DNA of 64,000 nucleotides, taken from NCBI GenBank assembly GCA_001683735.1, contig LUGG01000023.1:806001-870000 (forward strand), in the 5' to 3' direction. This stretch comes from Grifola frondosa (taxonomy: Eukaryota; Basidiomycota; Agaricomycetes; Polyporales; Grifolaceae). How positions within the stretch are numbered: the first letter of the stretch is position 1; the number at the start of each line of letters is the position of its first letter. The notes under the pieces were generated by a model, which saw only the letters and a program-made list of their open reading frames with translations, did no database searches and was not told the DNA's origin. Position numbers and translations under genes: made by a program. This document shows, piece after piece, positions 12,013 through 24,044 of the stretch.

Positions 12013-13069
12013 GGAAGGAAGTCCGTCCTAGCATCGCCATGGTCTGTACTTAATATTTGCCCGGGCTTGCATCCTGTGATCACGCCTAACTCCCAGGAGA
12101 GCATAGTTGGTCATATATGCTTCGAATTCCCAAGCTCTGGCAGGATCTTCCACATCTAGAACAATAGACACGGACAGGCCGGATGCGAGGCACATCCGTA
12201 CGGCCGAAAGTGCAATGCCACCAGAACCGCAAGTCATGGAAGGTCACATCGCTTCGCAGCGACAGCAGCATGGCTTGAAGTACAGATTCATTGAGGATGG
12301 CAACCTAAATAGCTGCATAAATGCGGCGGGATAAGCAGAACAGAAAGTATGAAGATCGCAAAGAGATTGACCCATTGCTACGTGGTTGTGCCAATCCAGT
12401 CAGACTGCATATGGAGATATGAAGACGCACACGAGACAACACTTCGCACCATCTGCTGGGTCCTTCGTTCTGATCTGCGATCACATTCGATGTCGGACGA
12501 AGCAGGGCCGATGGTAAAGGATACTAGCATGCGATGTGCATGATCTGAATCGTTAGCACGGAAGCAATCGATGCATTACCCGGGCCCCGCACACGATATA
12601 CCGTGAAATGGGATTATCGCAGAGGCTCAAATATGTTCGGAGCATCAATGTCATTCACCAGGTGCACAGCTACATGTAGGACAGGAAGGCTGGACCAAAT
12701 TGTTGAGGGTTCTCGGTCGTGAACCACGCACATTCCACAGGGAAATTATGACAATTCAGTCGCTTGTACTTGTTCCCCTTCGAGTTGTGAGAACAACTAA
12801 AATAAACCTGGGACACCCACAACTAAAGTGATTTACTCACACTGGCTCCCACGTTAGGCGAACGGGTGCTATTGAAGAGCCTCCATTCCAACTTGCCGGA
12901 AGTGGTCATGCTTAGATTAGATCGCAATGTTCTAGAAACATATAAGTATGGCAACCTGGAAAACGCAGGACGGCAATAAATTAACATCACATACCAGTCT
13001 ACAGTTCGTCCTGTAAGCTTGAGTCTAGAGCACTAGATTACGGCGATGTCGCAGAATGTTCATCTAATA
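12013..13069. repeat. Duplicated SEC20-P450 intergenic segment (unit A)
   Basis: About 1.05 kb between SEC20-A and P450-5 that recurs between SEC20-B and P450-7 (24045-25096) and, inverted, between SEC20-C and P450-9 (45638-46702). Shared landmarks include CATATGGAGATATGAA, AGATCACATTC-ATGTC, and TTAGGCGAACGGGTGC near the SEC20 end. Short open frames antisense to the P450s are retained only because the copies are recent. I see no convincing gene here. Confidence 0.6.
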
Positions 13070-13186
13070 TTTAGGATGATGGTGAATCGACCATGTCGGT
13101 CAGATCAGCGGTCAATGAGGCTGTCACAGTTCGCTCATTTCCGACAGCACCCCCGTCTTTCCCACCAACGAAATCGGACACCGTCA

Positions 13187-14249
13187 CTACAATAGTCGAA
13201 GCAGTCGCCAATCCACTTGACACCGCCTCACACTACTCATCAATACATCACCCCTCTCCATCCTCACCAATGCCTCGTCTCCGCTAAACTCAGGAATAAA
13301 CCGCATCCACCAAAATGCGATCCGCACGCCTCGATCCACGATCCGCTGCTTCAGGATAAACAATACCACAAGCACGAAGAAAGCCAGCCCTGCAACGATA
13401 ACGAGCCGGTCAAGCCAATCAGACCTTTCCAGTGCGGTGATAAGGTGCTTCGAGGTGACCATCAGGCCACCGAGGACATCGTGCGTTGAAGAGGTCGACC
13501 GTAGCGCAGCCGTAGAAGAGTCTGTTCAAATCACACCATCAAACTACAATGTTGGGAGCGACACATTGGAGAACATACCCAGTAACTGCGTCGACAGTAC
13601 CGACCGCTCAAGCTCGCCTTGCATTAACCCGATCGTCCGTTGCAACGTTTCCGTTACGTCGTTATTGGCTTTCATCAGAGCATCTTCGCTGGATTTGGTT
13701 AAGTGGAGGCAGAACAAAAGTGATACAAACTGGATACTGACGTGACCTTCTCGTTCAGCGTTCGCTTCTCGCGTAATACTGACGATCGCAGTAATTCTTC
13801 TCGTTTTGACAATTGTTTCGCATCTATAGCACGTTTTGACGTGAGAAGCGCTGTTCGCGCATCCTTGCGTAAACTGCATACCCAGGTAAGCACGCAAACA
13901 TATAAGCAACAGTACGTACAAACCTTGCAAGAGAGCACTGCAGGTCGTGTACAATCTCTCTCAGTTCCCTGCGATCCCGCTCACTCTTCTGGTCCTCAAC
14001 TACAACATCCAATGTCTATTCAGGCCATCCTTCCGATTTCATCCACCCAGTCAATTAACAAATACCACCAACCTCAACCTGCCGAGCAAACACATCGAGA
14101 TCCTCGCGCAACTCAGCTGCGAGCTGCCGCTGGGTTGCTAAAGCATCGGCACGAGGGATCTGAAAATCAGACATGTCCTTCTGTCGTCGCTGTGCTGAAG
14201 GTATGAGAGATGTAGTCTCTTCATCCAAGGTACTGGGCAATGGAGTCAT
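13187..14249 (-). CDS. SEC20: SEC20-like SNARE, copy A
   Basis: Tail-anchored SNARE of the Golgi-to-ER retrograde (COPI) pathway. The ATG at 14249 gives MTPLPSTLDEETTSLIPSAQ, then coiled-coil exons (ATQRQLAAELREDLDVFARQ; LRKDARTALLTSKRAIDAKQ; EDALMKANNDVTETLQRTIG). The last exon carries the Sec20-type core VTSKHLITALERSDWLDRL and a single membrane anchor (VAGLAFFVLVVLFI), then LKQRIVDRGVRIAFWW. Compared with the other copies, 12 nt near LRTCA are missing in frame, and one base is lost just after the anchor. This replaces the usual serine-rich tail with a short out-of-frame end at 13187; the original tail would run to about 13070. Homology to the other copies stops about 50-60 bp upstream of the ATG, so the native promoter is probably absent. 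Confidence 0.8.
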
Positions 14250-14388
14250 GGTCGAGCATGGTCCAGGAAACGAGATGTTTGTAGCGAAGTACTTAAAAGC
14301 TTGAACTCGTGGGCATGGCAAAACCACCTCCGGACCGCCGCGAACCGCCGCGAACTATCGCGGACGCAAAGACGCGAGGCGCTGGGCA

Positions 14389-14396
14389 ATTACCGA
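14389..14396 (+). repeat. Left 8-bp target-site duplication of hAT element
   Basis: ATTACCGA directly precedes the left terminal repeat. The identical octamer follows the right terminal repeat at 15150-15157. An 8-bp duplication is the hallmark of hAT transposition. Confidence 0.85.
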
Positions 14397-15149
14397 TAGT
14401 GTTGCCGTGAGGTGAGGTACCTCAAGGTTGAGGTGCACCTCACCTCAACGGCATCTCGGCTTGTCACCTTGAGGTAACTTAAGGTGGCGTCGAGGTTACC
14501 TTGAGATACCCGTGCTGCGGCGGTAAAAGGTAGGGCACGGTCACGAGGTATCATACGAACGCGTCGCATTGCACTTGATGGGCTTCCGGTGCAAGCATCC
14601 GCGGCGCCGTGTGAGCGGGCATTCACCTCAAGCAAGGAGACTGATACGCAGCATCGAACTAATCTTGATGCTGCCACAATGAATGTTACAGGTACAGCTT
14701 GCAAGAGGATTGCCTCTCGTTCACTGATGATTGGATTCCTAACGAAGCGGAGATGTTGTGTGTTGAAGCATCACCGGATGAGGTCGACAGATTGCTCTCC
14801 GAAGGGAAAATCGATGAACTGATGGCCCTTTTGGAATCTTGCGAGACTGCAAGTCTTCCTCGTCATGAATCTGCCTCGCCGGCCTCGGATTAGATTAATT
14901 TATAAGCTTGTATAATTGTACATTACACCTCATCTATAATATACCATTACTACTTGTTCTATGTACATATTTTTCTATCAAGTATATATGCCATGTACAT
15001 ATACCTCATGTACCATAAGCCTCAAAGACTACCGGTAAATCCCGTTAGTATGCCGTGGTGTCGCCGAGACCTTGAGTTACCTCAAGTTACCTTGAGGTAT
15101 AAACTCCGACACCTCAAGGTCAGCTCAACCTCACCTCACGGCAACACTA
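14397..15149 (+). mobile_element. Non-autonomous hAT-family DNA transposon, 753 bp
   Basis: The terminal inverted repeats are TAGTGTTGCCGTGAGGTGAG at the left and its near-perfect complement (CTCACCTCACGGCAACACTA) at the right, flanked by an 8-bp duplication ATTACCGA. Subterminal regions are packed with ACCTCAAGG/CCTTGAGGT words in both orientations, as expected for transposase-binding sites. The interior keeps a remnant of the transposase C-terminal dimerisation region. Size and the broken reading frame show that it cannot move on its own and is an internally deleted derivative. It inserted about 150 bp upstream of SEC20-A, outside the block shared with the other SEC20 copies, so it may post-date that duplication. 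Confidence 0.9.
14589..14893 (+). pseudogene. hAT transposase C-terminal remnant
   Basis: The frame from 14607 reads PCERAFTSSKETDTQHRTNL, a match to the hAT dimerisation-domain signature (ER-FS-SK-T---RR--L). About 90 bp later the match continues in another frame as LQEDCLSFTDDWIPNEAEM, followed by an acidic tail and a stop at 14893. One frameshift near 14690 separates the two parts. No DDE catalytic region is present. Confidence 0.75.
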
Positions 15150-15157
15150 ATTACCGA
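15150..15157 (+). repeat. Right 8-bp target-site duplication of hAT element
   Basis: ATTACCGA, identical to the octamer at 14389-14396. Confidence 0.85.
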
Positions 15158-15470
15158 CAAACTTTGTCGGCGTTAATTTCTCCAGGCCCCTTAAACTCGT
15201 ACCCCTCAATGGGGTGTCTGGCCAGGACATGCTTGTAGCATAATCAACTTCGACTGCTTCGCGTTCGCAAAATCAAATTAATCTAAGTGCCACTAACATA
15301 AGAAACCGTGCCAATTAGGTGATTAACAAGTTCCACTGAATGACTGTCAAGCCGGTTTGGAAAAGAAAGTACATGTCGTATCGAGCGGGTCTCAAGTGAG
15401 GGATGCATGGAGGACGGCGACGGTCTTGCCGCGAGAACGCGTGTCGGTTGGCAGAGCATTTCCGTCCGAA
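15158..15470. other. Spacer right of the hAT element
   Basis: No gene or clear repeat identified. Confidence 0.35.
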
Positions 15471-16235
15471 TAGGTCAAGATCCAAGAAGCTCCGATGGTA
15501 CTTGGTATGTCGCAGAGAAGCTCAACGCCCGTCTAGAGTTCATTTTTTTGATTTTGATTTAATATGTACAGTCATATAACGTTAGGCCATCCGCGCGCAT
15601 TATAGTTGACCTTGCTCCCGGCCAATACATTCTTCTCTCCGGTCAGTCAGTCTTTGAGTACCTCATTCTAATGCTTACGAGCTTTTTAGTGCTCTGCACG
15701 AGGCTGTTGTTTTCTCATGACGCTAATCCTAATTACGCTGTCCAGATATATATCTCGTGAGGTAAACGAGCAGGATACCTGTCGTACAACCCCTCACTAT
15801 GATTCTATAGTCATTTTCAAATCGAAGTGGTTAGCAATGGCATTATGGCACTCTCTACCGGCGTGTCATTCCCAGGTATGGGTTGCACACTATAAATCCG
15901 GGAGCTGATACCTGAACCAGGCACATATTCGTAGGACAGTTCTACCCGACGTGGCGCTTTGTCTAATCACTCTCTTCGAAGATAATTTGACCCTGGCATC
16001 GTTTTCAATGTACGGAGTGTCAAGAGATATATATCTTCGGATTGCGGGCGGCTTCTGTCATCACGAGTCAAGTGGCGCTTCAAGCTATGTAGTCGAATTT
16101 CGGACTGTGTCTGGATACTCACCGGACCCTCATTCAGGTGGATTGGAAAATGCAGATTCCAGTCAATCACCGATCGTTCTTAATAGCTGCGACACGCACG
16201 GGACCTTCACGTTCGAGAATAAGATGTTAGATCTG
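15470..16235. repeat. Inverted duplicate of 55817-56520
   Basis: Non-coding stretch whose reverse complement recurs at the right end of the plus-strand P450 block. Shared words include CCTGGGAATGACACGCC, AAGATATATATCTC and the CATTCAGGTGGATTGG region. With the adjoining P450 relic and P450-6 it defines a duplicated segment of about 3.6 kb. No gene is supported; the 96-residue open frame at 15951 has no recognisable features. Confidence 0.65.
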
Positions 16236-16600
16236 TCATAACACCGATACCGACGTGTTTTCCTGCGGGTCTATCACAGCAAGTATCAGGTCCTCCGCTA
16301 TGTCTGAGCGAGGCTTGATCGTGCACTTGAACGACACTGGGTACCACACACCAAAGGAAGCGAGATTATAGCACACGATGATCTCGCAGCCGTCACACTC
16401 ATGCGAAAGCTCCCGGCTTCACAGCAGGTTTGAACGTGCCGGCCGGCCCTTCTCATCGAGATGCGGGCTGATCCCATATGCGTGCAGTACAGATGTGGCA
16501 ATAATGAAGCTTGAAGAGCGGTGCATCGGCCAAATGGCACCCACGACAAATTCTGCACGGCGAAGATCAGCCTTCCAAACTGGTCCGATAGGCAATCCAA
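16236..16600 (-). pseudogene. Type-2 P450 relic, last two exons
   Basis: The haem exon (about 16400-16560) reads IC-RGCH-LADAPLF, with Pro and Arg of the ICPGRH signature replaced and the frame lost soon after. The terminal exon (16265-16345) resembles the ends of P450-4 and P450-10 but is decayed. No upstream P450 exons are present. The mirror copy is 55460-55816. Confidence 0.7.
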
Positions 16601-16639
16601 TTTCCTGATCCCAGCATCGAGGCCATGAGATCCTCGATG

Positions 16640-17000
16640 CGTGTTCCGTCTATGGCAATATTGTTCAGCAATTCGGCGCGGCTCTGGCTTCTCAGTAGGA
16701 ATGAGACTTCACAACCTGAGGGGATGGAACTGAAGTCATTGTGCCAAAGACATACGTAAACGAAAAAGGTGGAACTTGCCACGATAAATAATTTTTCATT
16801 TTCAAGTGACAGCCGATCATGGAAACTGTCGCAGCCATGGTGGGCGTCCAGCGTCTGCCACTATCCATTCAGATCCCTGAGGCCTAAATAAATTCACTTA
16901 TATTTTGTGGGTTCAAAACATCCTTCAAGAGAAGACCACGACCGCAAGCTCTCGGGATACCTCCCTCCCAAAAGGTATTGTATAAGCATGTCTGTTACCA
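16640..17000. repeat. Duplicated 3' flank of P450-6
   Basis: Matches the reverse complement of 55050-55440, downstream of P450-11 (for example ATGGTGGGCGTCCAGCGTCT and TCACTTATATTTTGTGGGTT). No gene seen. Confidence 0.55.
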
Positions 17001-17008
17001 AGAACCAA

Positions 17009-19056
17009 TCATTTCCAGTTTGCAAGTATCATGTTTCTTGCCGCCGCCGAACGGGGTTCGATGGTACATTTGAAAGATGACGGATACCTGCCCAACGTCA
17101 GTTCCGTCTTTTTGGAACGAAGGTGATTATTCACGATAGAAAACCAGACGTTGCAACCGGCTCAAGCTGGATCGGCTCTCCTTTCGCATCTAGAGGAGGG
17201 CCAATGCTATACACATGAAGCACGGAGGCAACGTTGATAAAGAGCGACGCGTCCGCTAGATGGCGTCCAGGGCATATTCTGGAGAACAAGTAAGCTCAGG
17301 GGAACAGAATGAATATCTTGGGACACACCTTCGTCCAAAGCCAAATATGAGAGTCCGCGGATCCTTTACATTGGAATCCAACTTCCCATCCTTGATGTAT
17401 CGATCCGGATTGAAGCGTTCAGGCTCCACATATACGTCCGTATCTCGAGTAAACGCCCTGTAATACACATTGGATCATTCTATATAATCGAGTCTAGTGG
17501 GAATGTGGGACGTACCAGATATTCGGAATGATCATCGACCCCCTGGGATCGAATAACCATTGTACTCATCATCAGCCATCGAACGATGCGGGATACCGAG
17601 GGGAACAACTGGTTGCCAGCGAAAACATTCCAGGGCGACGGCGTTTATATAGGGAAGAGAATCGCGGTCGCTGAAATCGGGGAGACGGTTTGGACCGACT
17701 ACCGCGTCCAGTTCAGCTTGTGCTTTCCGCTGGACTTCAGGATGCGACAGCATGGCGAAGAAGAACCATTGCATAGTAGAGAATGTCTACGATCAATTCA
17801 GAAAATTCATAAAAATTTAGAGGATAAAAGAGCAGTGACGTACGGTGTCGGCTCCACCTGTTATATACACGGAGTGAGCGAGTGTGCAGCAAAGCACATA
17901 CGAAAGCCTCTCACCTGCGTATGCAACTCCCATGGCATTCTTTGCGACATCATCTTCTTGTATGGCGGAGACTCCCTCCAAACGAGAGTGCTTTTCAAAC
18001 AGCTCGCGCGCAATCGAAGGTGAAGCAACTCCTTCGTCCTATATATTCGGGATTCAATCGCAAGCTAAGTAACTAGGAGAGACAGCACTCACATAGGCGT
18101 GTTTCGCTACGGCATAAGGTACGTCCCGCATGGCATGCGCGTCCGCCCGCCACGTAGCCAGCTTCTTCTGGAACCCCGCACCAGGCACCCAAGATGGGAT
18201 ATGTCGCAAGAATGGAAGGAATTCAACCCAGAATCTGCCCGGAACAAGCCCTTCTATACCTCCCTCGAGCGCACTTTCTACCGTGGGAGTGTACTGGGTG
18301 TCGTCTTCAGCCAACTCGATTCCGTACACAATCTTCAGCAGGGTCGCCTCAAATGCACTGTGCGTTATGATAGAGCAACTTAAATTGGTATTCATGACGA
18401 AGTATGATACAAGCACTCACAATCGGATATGTGCTACGAACATTTCTGGCCTAGTTAGTAGGTGGTATAGGAACCTGCGACTTTCGCGAAGTTGAACTCC
18501 TCTGTATTTCGGGATTGTCAATTGGTTAAAGTATTGGTGGAATATTCGTCTAATTCGCCGCCAATATTTCCCGTAGGGTATGAATCCTAGGTTCCATTCC
18601 CAACCAGTTCTATGCAATAGTGACATATTGAGCGCGGACTGTAATAACAGCCAAGGATTCGACCACTCACAAGATAACCATGATGGACTGCACTCTGTCC
18701 GAATACATGGACGACCTCTTTCGAATAGATCGAGCGCAACTTTGGACGAGCCAGCGATTATGATTGACTGCCCTAATGCTCGTAGATGCACAAGGTCGCC
18801 TGCGTAATTAGTGTTCGTATTGTGCGTAGTCTGAAGGTGATGCGCGGTACGAACCATAACGCTCCGACATCTCCCGATATGTCAACCACGAGTATTCCTT
18901 GGGAACGTCTAAGGCATTGCCTACCATTGGGAGGGGCTTTGGGCCAGGCGGGAGAGGAATATTAACGTTGTGATTAGTTCGTTTCGCATGCTTCCACCAG
19001 AACACAAGGAACGTGATGATGAGAAAGAGGACACTCTGAACGAGGACTGGCGGCAT
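17009..19056 (-). CDS. Cytochrome P450, type 1 (P450-6), two frameshifts
   Basis: The ATG at 19056 gives MPPVLVQSVLFLIITFLVFW, the hinge IPLPPGPKPLPMVGN, then GDLVHLRALGQSIIIAGSSK, the C-helix WRRIRRIFHQYF and an intact F/G exon (HIPSWVPGAGFQKKLATWRA). The 41-residue exon before the I-helix is intact, followed by a GGADT micro-exon (about 17849-17862), the K-helix ECFRW, the meander plus FGFGRR, and ICPGRHLADASLF. The last exon ends ARNMILANWK at TGA (17009-17011). Two single-base losses break it: an A-run in LFEKRSS (about 18717) and a G-run in SIPGGSM (about 17540). Apart from these every exon reads through and all catalytic residues are present, so it could be functional if those are sequence errors. 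Confidence 0.85.
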
Positions 19057-19429
19057 TGTAGGGAATCCGTCTGTCTGATATCGCCGTGAGGCATGGTTCT
19101 TAAAAATGCATCCGGGCCTATGATCATCCGACTGCTGTGAGAATATGACGTCTGCAAATGCTTCACACATAAAATTTACGAGGGCATGCTCCAAATAGAT
19201 TTATTGAACTTTCAACGGGGCAACCTTGTTGGGCATATTTCTAGGCTCGATGCATGATGACACAAAGCTTCTCGTCCCATGCGCAGCCGCAGGATATGGG
19301 ACGTCCTGCAATGTTTTGTTGTCGTGTCGCTGGAGACGCCATCGCATTGGCATCTGCCACGGTAGGATTGGAGATGTGGATGTATCGACGCGGAATAGCG
19401 AGGCTGCAGACTTGGTCCAGCGCAGATAA

Positions 19430-20480
19430 TCACATGTGGTATGCTGTCGAATTAGCTACCGATCTCCACTTGAAATGGTGTGAAGATGCTCACGAGACTA
19501 CCGTTCCTCACACGAGACTGTTAATTCAAGTCAACAGGGCGTGTGGCTACATGGCCGAAACTGAAGGACGAACGATGGTGTTCGGATTTGCTCGTGATGC
19601 CAACGTGAAGAGGGACGGTAATAGGACATGCAAGCAGGAGCAGACGACGACACCATATTCGACGTTTGCTCCGCGAGCGCAGGTAAGAAGCTATTTCACA
19701 GGCAGAAAAGCTGCAGCTGCAGACGGGTGGTCGCTTCACAGGGCTTGTATGGATTTTGCGCCTGGGTCTCCAGCGAGGGTTGTATAGCGCTTGAAGACGG
19801 CGACACTCTCATCGCGATAAGGGATAATGCATCGAGCTAACAGGAATGCCGTAACGAGAATGCTGCATGTATAGCATTGTATAATGTGATACGTAGCATC
19901 TAGATGGCCGGAAGGTTCACAGACATTCACAAACACGACATATAAGCAGCAGAAATTTCACGACGACACACCTGCTGAGCACATCTCATTCATACAAGAT
20001 GATCCGAGTACCAAGTCATGTCTTCTCCTTGGTCAAAAGTGGGATGGCACACGGAATACTCACACGCCGATAGTACGGTCGAAAGGTAAGGTTCAAACAC
20101 TACGTTAAGAAAGCAAACTGCTCCGAAGAACAAGCGGGAAAGTACCTCACCGAATCCATGCACTGCCTGAGTGATCCCTCTCAAAAATACTCATCTGCTG
20201 CTGAAAGCTAGCTAGCCAGCGAAAGATAGTAGTAGGTCTTCCTGTACAGATGCTTCATGCCCTCTTCAACGCGGCGGTGCTGTCTCAGAAAGTCGCTGTC
20301 AGAGACCCGCGGTTGGTGTGGCGTACCATGATAGCATCTTGGAAGGTCATGGACATATACCATACAGTCAATCATCGTAGAATCCGATTGACTGCCATGT
20401 TTCATTGTTTTGCGCGACGGTTAGCAACGAGCGTCAAACACGTGGTCATGTACTTGGCGCTTAAATAACTTGTGCCACTC
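19430..20480 (+). repeat. Dispersed repeat R1, copy 2
   Basis: Longest R1 copy in the left arm. It begins with the AATTAGCTA-CGA-CT--ACTTGAAATGG block, continues through GCTCCGCGAGCGCAGGTAAG, GAAGACGGCGACACTCTC and CGTAACGAGAATGCTGCA, and ends in the ACTTGGCGCTTAA tail. Homologous to 6290-7070 over its right two thirds and to units at 30490-33080 over its left half. Minus-strand frames are short and unrecognised. Confidence 0.6.
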
Positions 20481-20489
20481 ACCATAAGC

Positions 20490-21130
20490 ACCGGCCGCGT
20501 TACTGTTGCCACCAGGAGGGAGCTGATCTCAGACGCCAGGAACGAGCCTCTAGTATTAGGAAGAAGATGTCGTTTAATCGTAGCCATAGTAAATACTTGA
20601 GAGAAGGAATACTTACCACTCACTTCACGCGGAGCCTCGCAGATTTGCAAGTGACAGCCAACCATTGAAACTGTGATAGTCGTGATGGGCGACAATTCGC
20701 CACCATATCCTAACCCCTAAACGCTTACTCCATAAACAAAATTTCTTATATTTGCCAAACATAGGTTCTGGGATGTCACGGATACCGCGCCGCTTGGCAG
20801 CTTGAAGTACGGATTCGTCGACGCTAGGAGCCCAAATAAACACTGCGAGACAAGCAGAACAGTGAAGGCTCTACAGGCGCACATATTAGCGTGACCACTG
20901 AAGATTGCAAAGAAATTCTCCCGTTGCTGCATTTTTTGAGGCGTGGATGTATCGCGGAACAGTTGAGCCAGCGCAGACAATCCGGTGGTGTGCTGGCTAT
21001 TGACATCTGCTTTGAGGTGATATGAGGTGTTCACGAGCCTAGCACAATTCCCGATATCTGTCTCATTCGATCCTTCGATTCTTTTGATCATCTGAACATC
21101 TGTGGTGAAGGCTCATGTTAAGATACGCAA
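20490..21130. other. Interval without recognisable gene
   Basis: Only short open frames. A stretch near 20650-20700 faintly resembles the P450 3' flank at 16810-16870. Confidence 0.35.
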
Positions 21131-21760
21131 GAACCGAGAATAATTTAGAGTCATCAGCGGGTCATGCGGCTGCACGGATGGAACCGAAGGACGAACAATG
21201 ATGGTTCTCACGACGACAACGCGAAGAGGGACGGTAATGGAAACACGCAAGAAGAAGCGGAAGACAACAGGACACTGGACGTTCACGGTGAGGGCGCAGG
21301 TAAAAAGCTGCTTGGCTTGCTGGTGTCGTGTCGTGTTACGTGGCTTGTATAGATTCGCAGTTTGAACGTCAAGCGAGGCTGCACCGAGGTTTTATGGTGA
21401 TGACGCGTATCGGTTTGCAGAGCCGGCGAGAATGGTACGCACATAGCGTTGGACATGGCGGCAAGCATGCAGACGGCCGCACAAGGCGGATATCGACGAA
21501 CGCTACATTGGATGATTATTGGAGGTGGGGCTGTAAAAATAGATGGGACGACAAAACACGTTCGAGCGAGGACGGGAGGTCCTCACAGGACATGTTAACG
21601 GAACAGGTAGGGGACGCAAACACATCCGACGGAGGAGATGGGAAGGGAGATATAAGGCGTACCGGCAGAGGGAGGTGACAGAAGCGGCGGAGGAAGAGAA
21701 GACGAGTGGCCACACTCTCAGACGCTAAGAGGTGAGAGGATGTGGCCCCATGCTGCAGGG
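21130..21760 (+). repeat. Dispersed repeat R1, copy 3
   Basis: About 600 bp homologous to 31515-32090: GTCATCAGCGGG-CATGCGGC, AACGCGAAGAGGGACGG, GCAGAGCCGGCGAGAATGG, then GATATCGACGAACGC, a T-TTGGAGGTGG word and GTTAACGGAACAGG. Coding not recognised. Confidence 0.6.
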
Positions 21761-22017
21761 GGGAAACTGAAATACATTTGTACCAAAGTTGTAGTAAGAA
21801 AAAGATATACAGGATTTGCCACGATTGCATCTCAAGCTGTAGCTGGGACCTGTTCGAACATTCATGCCGAAAACAAATTCCTTTAAATTCTCCAAAGAAA
21901 TTGCATACTGGAATGTGAGACAATGCCTTCAAGAAAAGCCAACAATACACACCATCATCGTAAAACTCTCGGGACATCCGCCCAGAAATATTCCATATGG
22001 ATGTTTATGAGGACATA

Positions 22018-24044
22018 TTACTTCCAATTCGCGAGTACCATGTTTCTTGCCGCTGCCGACTGAGGTTTGATGGTGCATTTGAAAGGTGCCGGATACCTGC
22101 GCAATGTCAGTTCCGGCAAATATGACACGAAAATGAGTATTCACGATAGAAAACCCGTCGTTGCAGTGGGTTCAAGCTGGATCGGCTCTCCGTTCGCATC
22201 TAGGGGAGGGCCGATATTATACACATGAAGCACGGAGGCAACGTTGATAAAGAGCGACGCGTCCGCTAGATGACGCCCAGGACATATTCTGAAAACCAAG
22301 TAGTTGAAGACGAGAAGAGCGTGAATATTATGGGACACACCTTCGTCCAAAACCGAATATGAGAGTCCGCGGATCCTTAACGTTGGGATCAAACCGTCCA
22401 TCCTTGATGAATCGGTCTGGATTGAAGTGTTCAGGGTCGCGTACATGTCCATTTCGAGTAAAGGCCCTGAAATACACATCAGATCATGTAGGTCTGGTGG
22501 AATGTGAAGCGTACCAGATATTCGGAATAATCATCGATCCGCCTGGGATCGAATAACCATTGTACACATCGTCGGCCATCGAGCGATGCGGGATACCGAG
22601 GGGTGCGACAGGCTGCCAACGAAAACACTCCAGAGCGATGGCATTCACATACGGAAGAGAATCGCGGTCGCCGAAATCGGGGAGACGGTCTGGACCGACT
22701 ACCGCATCCAGCTCTGCCTGTGCTTTCCGCTGGACTTCAGGATGGGAGAGCATGGCAAGAAGAACCATTGCATAGCAGAGGATGTCTAGGATAGATTCAG
22801 AAACATGGCATAATTTAAAAGATAATCTTGCAGCAGTGACTTACAGTGTCGGCTCCAGCTGTCATACACGAAGTGAGCGAATGTGCGACAACGTATGGGT
22901 CAAAGAATTTCACCTGCGTACGCAACGCCCACCGCGTTCTTTGCGACATCCTCTTCTTGCAGAGCGGGGTCTCCCTCCAAAAGCGGCTTCTTTTCGAATA
23001 GCTCGTGCGCAATCGATGGCGAAGCGGTGCCTTCGTTCTGAATATTTATGATTCAGATCACAAGCTGAACAACGAGGGGAGCGGGTACTCACATAAGCGT
23101 GTTTCGCTACGGCATAAGGTACGTCCCGCATGGCATGCGCGTCCGCCCCCACGTAGCCAGCTTTTTCTGGAACCCCGCACCAGGCACCCAAGATGGGATA
23201 TGTCGCAAGAATGGAAGAACTCGACCAGAACCGACCCGGGACAAACCTTCTGTAGCCCCTCCAGTGCACTTTCTATCATATGAGTATACTCGGTGTCATC
23301 TTCAGCCAGCTCGATTCCGTACACCATCTTCAGCATGGTCGCCCCAAATGCACTGTGCATTACGATAGAGCAACTTAAGTCGGTATCCATAATGAAGTCC
23401 GATGCAAGCATCACAAACGGATATGTGCTACGAATTTGTCTGGGCTGGTTAATAGATGTGTAGGAACCTGCGACTTTCACGAAGTTGAACTCCTCTGTAC
23501 TTCGGGATCGTCAATTGATTAAAGTATTGGTGGAACGTTCGTCTAGTTCGTTGCCAAAGTTTTCCGTAGGGCATAAACCCTAGGTTCCACTCCAACCAGT
23601 CCTATGCAATGGTGATACAGTGAGCGATGATTATAATAATAGTCAAAGGTTCGCACTCACAAGATAACCATAATGGACTGTCCTCTGTCAGAATAATTGG
23701 ATGACTCTTTTCGAACAGATCGAGTGCAACTTTGCACGAGCCAGCGATTATGATCGACTGGCCCAATGCACGTAGATGCACAAGGTCGCCTGCGTAATTA
23801 GTGTTCGTATTGTGCGTAGTCTGAAAGCGGTGCGCGGTACGAACCATAACGTACCGACATCTCCCGATATGTCAACCACGCGTATTCCTGGGAATGTCGA
23901 AGACATTGCCACAATGGGAAGGGGCGTCGGGCCAGGCGGAAGGGGAAGATCAGCATTGTGACAAGGTCGCTTCGCATGCTTCCACCAGGACACAAGGAGC
24001 GCTATTATCAGAACGAGGACACTCTGAATGAAGACGGAGGCCAT
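22018..24044 (-). pseudogene. P450-7, type-1 P450 with many frameshifts
   Basis: The ATG at 24044 gives MASVFIQSVLVLIIALLVSW and LPLPPGPTPLPIV. There are two single-base losses in exon 1 (near 23912 and 23892), one in LFEKRSS (about 23705), and two in the C-helix exon (one in GWEW, one in FLHHLL). Several more fall in the F/G exon, where the protein drifts from IESALEG into an unrelated frame, and one lies before [20 protein letters not shown]. The K-helix ECFRW, FGFGRR, ICPGRHLADASLF and a terminal exon ending at 22018 remain legible. The number of breaks is greater than in neighbouring copies, so this one is very probably dead. It is the P450 partner of SEC20-B. Confidence 0.8.

Noticed and set aside
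12349..12543. Frame with QSDCIWRYEDAHETT conserved in the SEC20-P450 spacers
   Set aside because: Conservation follows from recent duplication of the whole spacer, and the other two copies are interrupted. No independent evidence of coding.
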